Below are positions 33,432 through 41,516 of a DNA stretch of 57,011 nt, in pieces. Under the pieces are notes generated by a model. The model was not told the DNA's origin. It saw only the letters and a program-made list of their open reading frames with translations, and made no database searches. A program made the translations under genes and the position numbers. Location of the stretch: assembly GCA_036655895.1 (NCBI GenBank), contig JAVVPF010000020.1, forward strand, positions 1-57,011. Direction: 5' to 3'. This DNA is from Cloacibacillus sp. (GTDB taxonomy: Bacteria > Synergistota > Synergistia > Synergistales > Synergistaceae). Every line of letters begins with the position of its first letter. Within the stretch, counting starts at the first letter, position 1.

Positions 33432-34187
33432 ATGAATTTTTTTAGATATGTGGCAAGTGATTATAAGGCGGCGCGCCGCAACGACCCGGCCATTCCCGAC
33501 GGCCTTCGCGGATTTCTAGAAGTCATACTCTGCACGCCGGGGTTTCTTGCCATCACCTTTCACAGGATATTCCATGTCATGCACGTAAAACTCCACATCC
33601 CGGTGCTTCCGCGTTTTCTTTCCCTATTCGTGCGCTGGTGGACGGGCATCGAGATACACCCCGCGGCCTCCATAAGTGAAGGCTTCTTCATCGACCACGG
33701 CGCCGGCGTAGTAATCGGAGAGACGGCGGAGGTTGGCAAAAACGTCACGCTCTATCAGGGCGTCACGCTCGGCGGCACCGGCAACGAAAAAAGCCACAAG
33801 CGTCATCCAACGCTGGGAGACAATGTTTTTGTCGGAAGCGGCGCTAAGATACTCGGCCCCATCACGATAGGTTCAAATTCACGCATAGGCGCAAACAGCG
33901 TCGTCCTTAAAAACGTCCCGGAAAACGCGACGGTGACGGGAATGAGGGCGAGGATAATAAAAGTGGACGGGCGTCCTGTAGCCGCCGCCTCGTCGGGGCA
34001 CAGCCAGGAGGAACTTTTGATGCGAATGCTGCGCCTGGAAGAGGAGCTTTATTACCTTAAAAACGAATTTAAACGCTGCCGCGGCGACATTGTCATTGAA
34101 ACGCGCGCAGCCGCCGACAACGTCGAAGTTGAAATAGAACATCGCCATTCCGCGCGAGCTTCGGAGGAAAGTTCTGATATATCTTAA
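33432..34187 (+). CDS. cysE: Serine O-acetyltransferase
   Basis: The 251-residue protein is an EpsC/CysE-type enzyme: an N-terminal helical part (RYVASDYKAARRNDPA), then a left-handed beta-helix of hexapeptide repeats with GIEIHPAA, FFIDHGAGVVIGETAEVG (catalytic His-Asp region), TLGGTG, KRHPTLGDNVFVGSGAKILG and ANSVVLKNVP. It makes O-acetylserine from serine and acetyl-CoA, the first step of cysteine synthesis. A charged helical tail of about 60 residues (EELLMRMLRLEEELYYL) extends beyond the core and may form a coiled coil. GGGGGA lies upstream of the ATG. No cysK follows. Expression is probably set by the upstream attenuator. Confidence 0.94.
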   Translation: MNFFRYVASDYKAARRNDPAIPDGLRGFLEVILCTPGFLAITFHRIFHVMHVKLHIPVLPRFLSLFVRWWTGIEIHPAASISEGFFIDHGAGVVIGETAEVGKNVTLYQGVTLGGTGNEKSHKRHPTLGDNVFVGSGAKILGPITIGSNSRIGANSVVLKNVPENATVTGMRARIIKVDGRPVAAASSGHSQEELLMRMLRLEEELYYLKNEFKRCRGDIVIETRAAADNVEVEIEHRHSARASEESSDIS

Positions 34188-34438
34188 TGATAGATATATT
34201 CTTTAACTGATATATATCAATAAGATTAGTCTAATAAACGAATATTCTCTTTTTTAAACAATTACAGCGTTGATATACGCGGAAAGCCTAAGCTCGCGCC
34301 TTCCGCGTATAAACTTGCGCGCCGACGGGCCGTTTTGCGTAAAATGCGCCAAGAGCGGATGTTTTCCGGCGTCGCGCGAAGTTCGGCCTCTGTGCTGCAA
34401 GGCTGCGCTTACGGTCGCCTACAGCTGTGCAAATTATA

Positions 34439-34467
34439 TTGATTACACCTTAACTGAAAATTAAAAT
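34439..34467 (+). promoter_or_regulatory. Candidate upstream promoter of the TRAP binding protein gene
   Basis: TTGATT (34439-34444) and TAAAAT (34462-34467) are 17 bp apart. It lies about 195 nt before the ATG. Confidence 0.45.
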
Positions 34468-34518
34468 AATGTAAAATTTGTGTGTGATATTTTAGAAAAG
34501 CCCTGAAATATTCTAACG

Positions 34519-34547
34519 TTGACACTATCCCTCTTCTGATATATCTT
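34519..34547 (+). promoter_or_regulatory. Candidate proximal promoter of the TRAP binding protein gene
   Basis: TTGACA (34519-34524) and TATCTT (34542-34547) are 17 bp apart. A long leader of about 110 nt would follow, containing a small hairpin near 34606-34624. Confidence 0.5.
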
Positions 34548-34662
34548 GTACTACAGTGAATGTATAAATAGCGCTTGACAATAATGTAGTTTCAATTTGG
34601 CTTTTCGGTCCTGAAGAAGGGCCGTCCTAATAAAAGCAGAATTTGAAGGGAGAGGTATCTTT

Positions 34663-35670
34663 ATGCAAATCACCAAAAAGCTTGCCGCACTTATGGCAAC
34701 CGTTTTCGTACTCGCGCTTATGGCAACAGCAGCTTCAGCGGCTCCTGTGGTTCTCCGTTTCGCAGGGCAGCAGCCCCCCGAGCATCAGTGCACCAAGATG
34801 ATGAACGACTTCGCGAAGGAAATCAACAAGAAGACCAACGGACGCATCCAGGTCAAAGTATTCCCCGCCAGCCAGCTCGGCAACTACTCGCTCGTTATGG
34901 AAGAGCTCGTCCGCGGAACAATAGACATGTCAGTAACATCATTCGCCAGCGAATTTGACCCCCGCTTCGAAGTCATCTACGTCAACGGCTACGTCAGCGG
35001 CTACGATTCAGCGAAGAAGGTTTTCGCCCCCGGCGCATGGCTCCCCAACAAACTTGACGAACTCGGCAAGCCCCTCGGCGTTCGCGTTCTCGGTTCCTAT
35101 GTTGAAGGCATGATCGGTATCTCTTCAGTGAAGCCCCTCAAAGACCCGCTGAACCCGAAGGTAGACAAGGGCGTTCTTACCCGCGTTCCCAACATGGACG
35201 TTTACACGCTCGGCGCAAAGGCCATGGGCTTCCGCACCATCACCATTCCCTGGTCAGACGTTTACCAGTCACTCCAGACCGGCGTCTGCGACGCAGTTGA
35301 CGGAATGGCGACACCTGCCGCTTACACCATCCTGGGCGACGCGATCAAGCATTGGTATGCGACAAACTACTCAATGGAATATCTCCCCCTCATGGTGAGC
35401 TCGAAGACATGGGCGAAGCTTTCACCGGCCGACCAGAAGATTTTCCAGGAAGCCGCAAAGAACTTCACCATCAAGTCAATCAACACCGCAAAGGCTGAAG
35501 ATACAAAGTACATGGCTCTCATGGAGAAGAAGGGCATCAAAGTTCACAGATACACAGAAAAAGAACTTGCCCCCATCAAGAAGGCCTGCGTATCAACATG
35601 GAAAGAACTCGGCAAGCGCGGCATGACCCCCGAGCTCATGGCTGAATTCGAAAAGAACCTCGCGAAATAA
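34663..35670 (+). CDS. TRAP transporter substrate-binding protein, DctP family
   Basis: The 335-residue periplasmic protein has a signal peptide (LAALMATVFVLALMATAASA) and DctP features: VVLRFAGQQPPEHQCTKM, FAKEINKKTNGRIQVKVFPASQLGN, RVPNMDVYTLGAKAMGF (the carboxylate-binding Arg region) and DAVDGMATPA. It hands an organic acid to a TRAP permease. No DctQ or DctM gene is adjacent, so it is an orphan. Codon use is noticeably restricted (AAG, CTC, CCC, TTC preferred), as in highly expressed genes. GGGAGAGG precedes the ATG. Confidence 0.93.
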   Translation: MQITKKLAALMATVFVLALMATAASAAPVVLRFAGQQPPEHQCTKMMNDFAKEINKKTNGRIQVKVFPASQLGNYSLVMEELVRGTIDMSVTSFASEFDPRFEVIYVNGYVSGYDSAKKVFAPGAWLPNKLDELGKPLGVRVLGSYVEGMIGISSVKPLKDPLNPKVDKGVLTRVPNMDVYTLGAKAMGFRTITIPWSDVYQSLQTGVCDAVDGMATPAAYTILGDAIKHWYATNYSMEYLPLMVSSKTWAKLSPADQKIFQEAAKNFTIKSINTAKAEDTKYMALMEKKGIKVHRYTEKELAPIKKACVSTWKELGKRGMTPELMAEFEKNLAK

Positions 35671-35692
35671 GCTGCACCACTAACATAAACAA

Positions 35693-35735
35693 AAATAAGA
35701 CGAGACCTCCTGCATGGGAGGCCTCGTCTTTATTT
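35693..35735. terminator. Bidirectional terminator
   Basis: AAGACGAGACCTCC (35697-35710) pairs with GGAGGCCTCGTCTT (35717-35730), with A-rich and T-rich flanks on either side. It ends both the TRAP gene and, from the other side, the cupin gene. Confidence 0.88.
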
Positions 35736-35756
35736 TATGCGCCGTCTTTTACGGCG

Positions 35757-36089
35757 TTAGTCTACGATGAACAGCTTTGCGCCGGATTCGGTGTATGAAC
35801 GGTGCGGGTTGTCTTCGTCATTTGAAGCGACATATCCCATCCCTGGCGTCAGCAGGCGTTTACTTCCGTCTTTGAGCTCCGAAACGAGAGAACCTTCAAG
35901 GACGAAAAGCACATGCCCTCTTGCACACCAGTGGTTTGCCAAATATCCCGGAGAATATTCCACGATCCTCGCGCGGACGTTTCCCTGCTCAAATCTCTTC
36001 CATTTGGCGACGCCGCGTTCGCCTTCGTGAACCTCTTCCGGTATGGCGTTCCAGTCAACGTTGAGGTACGGTATTCCTTCGATATCCAT
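35757..36089 (-). CDS. DHCW-type cupin-fold protein
   Basis: The 110-residue protein is a small single-domain cupin. The family's signature Asp-His-Trp-Cys is seen as ANHWCARGHVLFVLEGSL (about 52-69), with Asn replacing the first Asp. GMGYVASNDEDNPHRS provides the second cupin motif. The biochemical role of the family is not established. The start is the ATG at 36087-36089 with GGAGG about 11 nt upstream; the longer frame would run through the tRNA-Ala terminator. It lies downstream of tRNA-Ala on the same strand. Confidence 0.72.
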   Translation of the reverse strand: MDIEGIPYLNVDWNAIPEEVHEGERGVAKWKRFEQGNVRARIVEYSPGYLANHWCARGHVLFVLEGSLVSELKDGSKRLLTPGMGYVASNDEDNPHRSYTESGAKLFIVD

Positions 36090-36174
36090 AGTTGTCTTTT
36101 CCTCCGCAGCTTCGTGATGGTTGATAACAAAATGATACACGAAAAAACGCAGAAAAAAAGAGGCAGCACAAAAC

Positions 36175-36209
36175 AAAAAGTCCTGAATCCGAAAACCGGA
36201 TCAGGACTG
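36175..36209 (-). terminator. Terminator of tRNA-Ala
   Basis: On the minus strand an 11-12 bp stem with one bulged base (36197-36208 with 36179-36191) is followed by TTTTTG. It begins about 10 nt after the tRNA end. Confidence 0.85.
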
Positions 36210-36218
36210 AAAATTCAA

Positions 36219-36294
<76 letters not shown>

Positions 36295-36308
36295 GTCGAA
36301 CGAGGGTA

Positions 36309-36337
36309 ATTATACTTTTTTACGCGGCGGCTGTCAA
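36309..36337 (-). promoter_or_regulatory. Consensus promoter of tRNA-Ala
   Basis: On the minus strand TTGACA (36332-36337) and TATAAT (36309-36314) match consensus exactly with a 17-bp spacer. It sits just after the acyl-CoA synthetase stop codon and gives the tRNA independent expression. Confidence 0.92.
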
Positions 36338-36340
36338 GAC

Positions 36341-37975
36341 TTAGCTGTTCGTTTGCTGGGCTACGAGATTTTCCGCTCTGTAGAGCTGACGCAGCTTCGG
36401 CTTTTCTATCTTGCCGGTGGGGTTGCGCGGAATGTCGGCGAAGATTATCTGGCGCGGGCGCTTGTAGCGCGGAAGTTCCGCGCAGAATTTTTCTATGTCT
36501 GCCTCGGTGCATAGAACATTTGGCTTCAGCTCTATTATGGCGGCCGCTATCTCGCCCAAACGATGGTCGGGCAGTCCGATGACGGCCGCGTCCTTCACGT
36601 TGGGGTTCGCGCGCAGGAAATCTTCCACCTGCACTGGGTAGATGTTTTCGCCGCCGCTTATGATGACGTCCTTTTTGCGGTCAACGAGGTAGATGAAGCC
36701 CTCTTCGTCCTGACGCGCCATGTCGCCGGTGGAGAGCCAGCCGTTGTGGAGTATCTCGTCCGTCGCTTCCGGATTTTTATAATAGCAGGTCATGACGCCG
36801 GGGCCTTTGACCGCCAGTTCACCCACCATGCCGCGCGGGACGACGGAGCCGTCCTCTTCAAGTATCTTCACGCGCCAGCCGAAGCCGGGCACGCCTATTG
36901 CGCCGACCTTTTCGATGTTGCCGACGCCGAGGTGCACGCAGCCTGGGCCGGTCGATTCTGAGAGGCCGTAGTTCGTGTCGTATTTATGCTTAGGGAATAT
37001 CTTGCGCCATCTGTTGATGAGGCTGGGCGGCACGGGCTGCGCGCCTATGTGCATCAGCCGCCAGCGCGACAGGTCGTAGCCGGCTATGTTGATGCGGCCG
37101 TCGTCTATCGCGTCTAGGATGTCCTGCACCCACGGCACGAGCAGCCAGACGATGGTGCATTTTTCCTCCGCCGCGGTTTTTATTATTGCGGCCGGGTCGG
37201 TGCCTTTGAGCAGGATGCCCTTGCTGCCCGAGATGAGGCTGCCGAACCAGTGCATTTTTGCGCCTGTGTGGTAGAGCGGCGGGATGCAGAGGAAAACGTC
37301 GTCGTGCTTTTGCCCGTGGTGGGCCTGTTCCGTCTTCGCCGCGTGCATGAGGCTCTCGTGGTTGTGCAGTATCGCTTTGGGAAAGCCTGTGGTGCCTGAG
37401 GAAAAATATATCGCGGCGTCGTCGCTGTCCGAAAGCAGTATGCGCGGCGCGAAACTCGAGAGATTGGCCGTCAGGTGCAGATAGTTTTCGGCAAAGCGCG
37501 GGCAGCCGTCGCCTATGTAGAAAATGAGTTTGACGCGCGGGATGTCGCCGTAAATGTCCTCCACGCGTCCGATGAACTCTGGGCCGAAGAATAGCGCGTC
37601 CACGTCCGCCAGCTCAAGGCAGTATTTTATTTCGTCGGCGGTGTAGCGGAAGTTGAGCGGCACTGCGAGCGCCCCGGTCTTGAGTATCCCGAAGTAGAGC
37701 GGCAGCCATTCGAGGCTGTTCATCATGAGGATGGCCACCTTGTCGCCCTTTTGGATGCCGCGCGAAAGCAGCAGGTTGGCGCAGCGGTTCGCCTTTTCGT
37801 CAAAGACGCTCCACGTTATCTCGCGCCTGTAGCTCTCCGTGGGGCTTGACTCGATAAGTTCGTATTCCTTCCACGTGACGCGGCGAAGCTCCTTCACCTC
37901 TGGATTGATCTCGACAAGGGCCGTCTCATGGCAGAATTCGTGCGCGTTTCTTTCAAGCAGTTCAGTGATTGGCAT
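36341..37975 (-). CDS. AMP-forming acyl-CoA synthetase, T-box controlled
   Basis: The 544-residue adenylate-forming enzyme has the phosphate loop YFSSGTTGFPKAILHNH (about 191-207), the adenine motif YGLSESTGPG near 328, GWLSTGDMARQDEEG near 415 and the hinge DRKKDVIISGGENIYPVQVE near 432-451. The C-terminal lysine region is PRNPTGKIEKPKLR. It activates a carboxylic acid to its CoA thioester with ATP. The family includes fatty-acid, 4-coumarate and aryl-acid ligases. The upstream tyrosine-type T-box suggests an aromatic acid such as 4-hydroxyphenylacetate as substrate; this is inference. AGGAGG precedes the ATG. Confidence 0.9.
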   Translation of the reverse strand: MPITELLERNAHEFCHETALVEINPEVKELRRVTWKEYELIESSPTESYRREITWSVFDEKANRCANLLLSRGIQKGDKVAILMMNSLEWLPLYFGILKTGALAVPLNFRYTADEIKYCLELADVDALFFGPEFIGRVEDIYGDIPRVKLIFYIGDGCPRFAENYLHLTANLSSFAPRILLSDSDDAAIYFSSGTTGFPKAILHNHESLMHAAKTEQAHHGQKHDDVFLCIPPLYHTGAKMHWFGSLISGSKGILLKGTDPAAIIKTAAEEKCTIVWLLVPWVQDILDAIDDGRINIAGYDLSRWRLMHIGAQPVPPSLINRWRKIFPKHKYDTNYGLSESTGPGCVHLGVGNIEKVGAIGVPGFGWRVKILEEDGSVVPRGMVGELAVKGPGVMTCYYKNPEATDEILHNGWLSTGDMARQDEEGFIYLVDRKKDVIISGGENIYPVQVEDFLRANPNVKDAAVIGLPDHRLGEIAAAIIELKPNVLCTEADIEKFCAELPRYKRPRQIIFADIPRNPTGKIEKPKLRQLYRAENLVAQQTNS

Positions 37976-38018
37976 TGCAAAATTTCCTCCTCGCGTTTTT
38001 ATTTCGGCGGGGAGATAT

Positions 38019-38054
38019 AAAAATCCCCGCCCTCCTGATTAACAGAGGACGGGG
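38019..38054 (-). terminator. T-box terminator
   Basis: On the minus strand CCCCGTCCTC (38045-38054) pairs with GAGGGCGGGG (about 38025-38034, one mismatch), followed by ATTTTTATAT. It competes with the T-box antiterminator. Confidence 0.88.
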
Positions 38055-38400
38055 AATATTGACCCGTGGTACCACCTCAGTTTGGCGTCTCCTCGCGGAG
38101 CGCGCCCTCGTCGGGTACGCGGCGAAAGAATGCCATATACCCTGTCCGATATAACGGTCGAACCCGTCGCAGCCTACTTAGGAAGCCGTTTATCATATAT
38201 GCCCTCCACAAAGCCTGTACTTGCCCCTGCTGGACGACCTCTTATGATCAATGACCCAATATCCCTTTTGGTGCGCCGCTCCTGGAATGTATTTCGGTTC
38301 GTTCGTCCGCCGCCTCGCACCATCCGCCGGCTCTCTGAAGGACTGAAAACGCGCCTACTTCTTTCCCGTCATTGCGTTTGCCTCTCTATGTGAGACATTA
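38019..38400 (-). promoter_or_regulatory. T-box riboswitch leader with UAC (Tyr) specifier
   Basis: On the minus strand the leader shows all expected parts: AAAGAAGTAG near the base of stem I, CAGAGAGCCGG and GGTGCGAG (38316-38337, AG bulge and distal loop), the specifier TAC at 38289-38291 in the context CGAAA-TAC-ATTC, then GGAGC, and the antiterminator T-box AGGTGGTACCACGGG at 38063-38077. Its UGGU can pair with the ACCA end of uncharged tRNA-Tyr. A terminator follows. It reads tRNA-Tyr charging and turns on the downstream acyl-CoA synthetase when uncharged tRNA-Tyr accumulates. Confidence 0.92.
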
Positions 38401-38406
38401 TGAGAT

Positions 38407-38435
38407 ATTTTTACGCATCAAAGCGGATATGTCAA
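38407..38435 (-). promoter_or_regulatory. Promoter of the T-box leader
   Basis: On the minus strand TTGACA (38430-38435) is followed after 16 bp by TAAAAA. Transcription would start near 38400, just before stem I. Confidence 0.6.
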
Positions 38436-38551
38436 GGCCGCGAAAAAATTTTGCCGGCGCATTTAGCGGCGGAAAGCGGCGCGTTCATTGCCTGCTTGGC
38501 GCAATTATAGTAAACTTGCTATAGATGTATAAAAATATGGAGTTGGTATAG

Positions 38552-39646
38552 ATGCTGCATTGCGGAATAGTCGGGCTGCCATTAAGCGGTAAGTCTACAG
38601 TTTTTAACGTTATAACGCGCGCCGGAGCGGAAGTAAAGCCATACGCCGGAGGCAAGACGGACCCAAACAAGGCCGTCGTCTCCGTGCCGGACAAACGTTT
38701 TGACAAGCTTGTCGAGATACACAAACCGAAAAAAGAGACGCCGGCGCAGGTCGAGTTCGTAGACCTCGCGGGGCTTTCGCGCGGGGCGGGAAAGGGCGAA
38801 GGGCTTGGCAACGCCTTCCTGAATTTTGTGGCCGACGCGGACGCGCTCATTCAGGTGATACGCTGCTTTGACAACGCCGCCGTCGAGCACCCGGAGGGAA
38901 GCGTAGACCCGCTGCGCGATTGGGACATTTTAGACAACGAGCTTATCTTCCGCGACCTTGCCGTAATCGACAACAGGCTCGGCAAGCTGCGAGCGAAGAA
39001 GCGCCTGCTGCCGGAAGAGGAGAAGGAAAAGGCGCTGCTTGAAAAGTGCTACGACTGCCTCATGGACGAAAAGCCGCTTTCCTGCATCGAGCTGAAGCCG
39101 GAAGAGTGGCGTCAGCTGCGCGGTTTTTCCTTTGTCACGTCAAAGCCTCAGATAATCCTGCTGAACCTTGACGACAGCCAGAGCGAAAATTCAAAGATAC
39201 CGAAATGGGACGAGCTGAAAAAGCGCGCGGACGCAAGCGGAGCCATGCTCTGCACCCTCTACGGCAGCCTTGAAATGGACGTCATGGACCTCTCGCCGGA
39301 GGAGGCCGCCGAATTTACCGAGGGGCTTAACATCACGGAGCCGGGGCGCGAACGCCTTATCGAAGAGGCCTACAGAGTGCTTGGGCTCATCAGCTTTTTC
39401 ACCAGCGGCCCCGACGAGGTGCGCGCCTGGACGCTGCATGACGGAGAAACGGCCGTAGATGCCGCAGGCACGATACATTCCGACCTTGCGAGAGGCTTTA
39501 TCCGCGCGCAGGTCGTATCCTACGAGGACTACATAAAATACGCGGCCTCCCTGGACGAATGCCGCAAAGCCGGGGTGCTGCGCCTAGAGGGCAAAGAATA
39601 TCCCGTAAAAGACGGAGATATGATAGAAATAAGGTTCAACGTCTAA
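38552..39646 (+). CDS. ychF: Redox-regulated ATPase YchF (Obg family)
   Basis: The 364-residue protein matches YchF in length. It has GIVGLPLSGKSTVFNVIT (P-loop, residues 5-22), the switch region VEFVDLAGLSRGAGKGEGLGN (residue span about 67-87, here cited as key residues DLAGL and GEGLG), and a C-terminal TGS-type domain ending EYPVKDGDMIEIRFNV. YchF binds ribosomes and hydrolyses ATP rather than GTP. The family's usual NKxE base motif is replaced here by LLNLDD-type sequence. A short ribosome site GGAG lies upstream. It is a standalone housekeeping gene. Confidence 0.93.
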   Translation: MLHCGIVGLPLSGKSTVFNVITRAGAEVKPYAGGKTDPNKAVVSVPDKRFDKLVEIHKPKKETPAQVEFVDLAGLSRGAGKGEGLGNAFLNFVADADALIQVIRCFDNAAVEHPEGSVDPLRDWDILDNELIFRDLAVIDNRLGKLRAKKRLLPEEEKEKALLEKCYDCLMDEKPLSCIELKPEEWRQLRGFSFVTSKPQIILLNLDDSQSENSKIPKWDELKKRADASGAMLCTLYGSLEMDVMDLSPEEAAEFTEGLNITEPGRERLIEEAYRVLGLISFFTSGPDEVRAWTLHDGETAVDAAGTIHSDLARGFIRAQVVSYEDYIKYAASLDECRKAGVLRLEGKEYPVKDGDMIEIRFNV

Positions 39647-39682
39647 TACGCGCGAATAAATATTTATATCATCACTAATTTA

Positions 39683-39711
39683 GCGGCGCGGGGGAGCTAT
39701 CCGCGCGCCGC
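39683..39711 (+). other. GC-rich hairpin upstream of the M55 gene
   Basis: GCGGCGCG (39683-39690) pairs with CGCGCCGC (39704-39711). No T tract follows. It may weakly end ychF transcription or shape the 5' end of the operon mRNA. Confidence 0.4.
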
Positions 39712-39733
39712 GTAAGAAACGGCGGGGTGTTTT

Positions 39734-40561
39734 ATGAAAATATACATCAGTTCGGACATGGAAGGCTCAACCGGCGTCGTCAGCCGCGAACAGGTGGACA
39801 GCGCCGCGCCTGAATACGCGCTGGGCCGCGCCATGCAGCGGGCCGACATCAGGACGGTGATAAGAGCCATCCTTGACGAGCCCGACGCAGATCAGGTAAT
39901 CCTCAACGACGCGCATTGCCACATGACGAATATCGACATAGCCGATTTAGGCGCGGAGGTGTGCCTCATCAGCGGTACGCCGAAGCTGCTTGGAATGGTG
40001 GAGGGGGCGCAGGACTGCGACGCCGCCTTTTTCATCGGCTACCACGCGATGGCCGGCACAGAAAAAGCCGTGCTCGACCACACCTTTGACCCAGAGACGA
40101 TATACGATCTTAGGATAAACGGGCGCCGGATGGGTGAAACGGGCGTCAACGCGCTGCTTTGCGGGGCGCTTGGCGTTCCAGTCGCCATGGTGAGCGGAGA
40201 CGAGGCGCTTCGCATGGAGGCGCAGAGCCTTCTTGGCCCAGAGGTGGCAGCGGTCGCCGTGAAAGAGGGCCTTGGACGGTGCGCCGCAAGCTGCGCTACG
40301 CCGGAAAATTCAAGCGGCCTGCTCTACGAAGGCGTCAAAAAAGCGATGAAAAACCTGCGCAGCGGCCTCATCAAGCCCCTTGTGCCGGAGCTTCCGTGCG
40401 TCATGGAAGTAACGCTGCTTGATACGCTGCAAACGGACGCGGCCTCCCTTGTACCTGGCGCCGTCCGCATAGCGGCGCGCACGCTGCGCTTTGAGACGCA
40501 GGAGGCGCTTGAACTGAGGCGTTTCCTCTACTCGGTCATGGAATGCGCGGGAAGAGTGTAA
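39734..40561 (+). CDS. dppA: M55 family D-aminopeptidase (DppA type)
   Basis: The 275-residue enzyme has the M55 zinc and active-site blocks: SSDMEGSTGV at the start (Asp and Glu ligands), LNDAHCHMTN near 57 (His), FFIGYHAMAGTEKAVLDHTF near 98-117 (His pair) and GETGVNALLCGALG near 138. Members form decameric rings and release D-amino acids, chiefly D-Ala, from peptides. It starts a five-gene operon with a ROK kinase, two GltS symporters and an ornithine-cyclodeaminase-family enzyme, suggesting recovery of D-amino acid or glutamate-containing peptides, perhaps from peptidoglycan. Confidence 0.9.
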   Translation: MKIYISSDMEGSTGVVSREQVDSAAPEYALGRAMQRADIRTVIRAILDEPDADQVILNDAHCHMTNIDIADLGAEVCLISGTPKLLGMVEGAQDCDAAFFIGYHAMAGTEKAVLDHTFDPETIYDLRINGRRMGETGVNALLCGALGVPVAMVSGDEALRMEAQSLLGPEVAAVAVKEGLGRCAASCATPENSSGLLYEGVKKAMKNLRSGLIKPLVPELPCVMEVTLLDTLQTDAASLVPGAVRIAARTLRFETQEALELRRFLYSVMECAGRV

Positions 40562-40562
40562 G

Positions 40563-41516
40563 GTGACGGAGAGGCGGCCGCCGCAGCCAGTGGTCTGCGG
40601 GTTCGACATAGGCGGACACACCATCTCCGCGGGGACTGTGACCTTTGAAGACGGCGCGCCGCGCGTCGTCTCGCGCGTCACAGTGCCCACGCCCGCCGAG
40701 CGCGACATCGTGGCGCTGCTTGAGCGGCTTGCCGAAATCGTGCTGCTGCGCGCCTCGCCTGAGGTCCCATGCTTTGCGGGGCTTGCTGTTCCAGGCTTCA
40801 TCGATACGGAGCGAAAAAATATAGTGCGGCTGACGAACTTCGTAGGCTGCGACGGCGCGGCTCTTGGCGCCATGCTTGCCGCCAATCTCAGCGTCAAAAA
40901 AATACGGCTCTCGGCGCTCATGGAAAACGACGCAAACTGCGCGGCCCTTGGCGAGGGCGCAGCGGGCGCGGCGGCCGGCCTCACGGATTACGCCGTGGTC
41001 ACTCTCGGCACAGGGATAGGCTGCGGCATCGTTACGGGCGGACGGCTTCTTCGCGGCGCGCATGGGATGGCCGGCGAATTTGGACACGTCACCTCCGCCG
41101 CGTCAGAGCTGCCGTGTAAATGCGGCGGCCAATGTCACTTGGAGACCGCGGCTTCGGCGGACGGAACGGAGGCTGCGGCGCGCGCCGCAGGACTGCCTTC
41201 CGACTTCAAAACGTTATGGCTGCGAAGAAACGAACCGGCCGTCGCAAAAATAATATCACCAGCGCTTGAGGCTCTAGCCTCCGCGCTTGCGTCGCTTACC
41301 GCACTCCTTGACCCACAGTGCATAGTCCTAAGCGGCGGCATGAGCCGCGCGGAAGGGCTCGCGCCGGAGCTTGCGTCGCGAATGCAGAAATACCTTTCGT
41401 CGCCCTTTAGAGAATACTGCCGCCTGAAAACCTCATCACTGGGAGCGGACGCCCCCATAATCGGGGCCGCGTCGCTCTTTTTCAGAGATCGGCTTTATGG
41501 AGATGATCCCAAATGA
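40563..41516 (+). CDS. ROK family sugar kinase-like protein
   Basis: The 317-residue protein has the actin-fold phosphate loop GFDIGGHTISAGTV near 13, PGFIDTERKNI, ENDANCAALGEG near 121, TLGTGIGCGIV near 145 and the ROK zinc motif with GEFGHVT and PCKCGGQCHLE. It lacks a DNA-binding head, so it is a kinase rather than a NagC-type repressor. Likely substrates are amino sugars or glucose. The start is a GTG one base after the M55 stop codon, implying translational coupling. In this operon a sugar from peptidoglycan would be a natural substrate; this is inference. Confidence 0.85.
   Translation: MTERRPPQPVVCGFDIGGHTISAGTVTFEDGAPRVVSRVTVPTPAERDIVALLERLAEIVLLRASPEVPCFAGLAVPGFIDTERKNIVRLTNFVGCDGAALGAMLAANLSVKKIRLSALMENDANCAALGEGAAGAAAGLTDYAVVTLGTGIGCGIVTGGRLLRGAHGMAGEFGHVTSAASELPCKCGGQCHLETAASADGTEAAARAAGLPSDFKTLWLRRNEPAVAKIISPALEALASALASLTALLDPQCIVLSGGMSRAEGLAPELASRMQKYLSSPFREYCRLKTSSLGADAPIIGAASLFFRDRLYGDDPK

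Larger units (their letters stand above)
34188..34662. other. Long intergenic region with a GC-rich insert
   Basis: AT-rich flanks (34188-34260 and 34438-34600) enclose a GC-richer patch at about 34270-34437. The patch opens with a hairpin (34275-34284 with 34301-34310). A 64-codon frame across it has no ribosome site and no protein-like pattern. It may be a repeat or decayed sequence. Promoters for the TRAP gene lie in the downstream AT-rich part. Confidence 0.45.

Noticed and set aside
34270-34464. 64-codon ORF in the cysE-TRAP gap
   Set aside because: It begins with TTG without a ribosome site, has no recognisable pattern, and spans a hairpin.
38019-38400. T-box assigned to ychF
   Set aside because: The T-box sequence, terminator and specifier are all on the minus strand, pointing away from ychF to the acyl-CoA synthetase.
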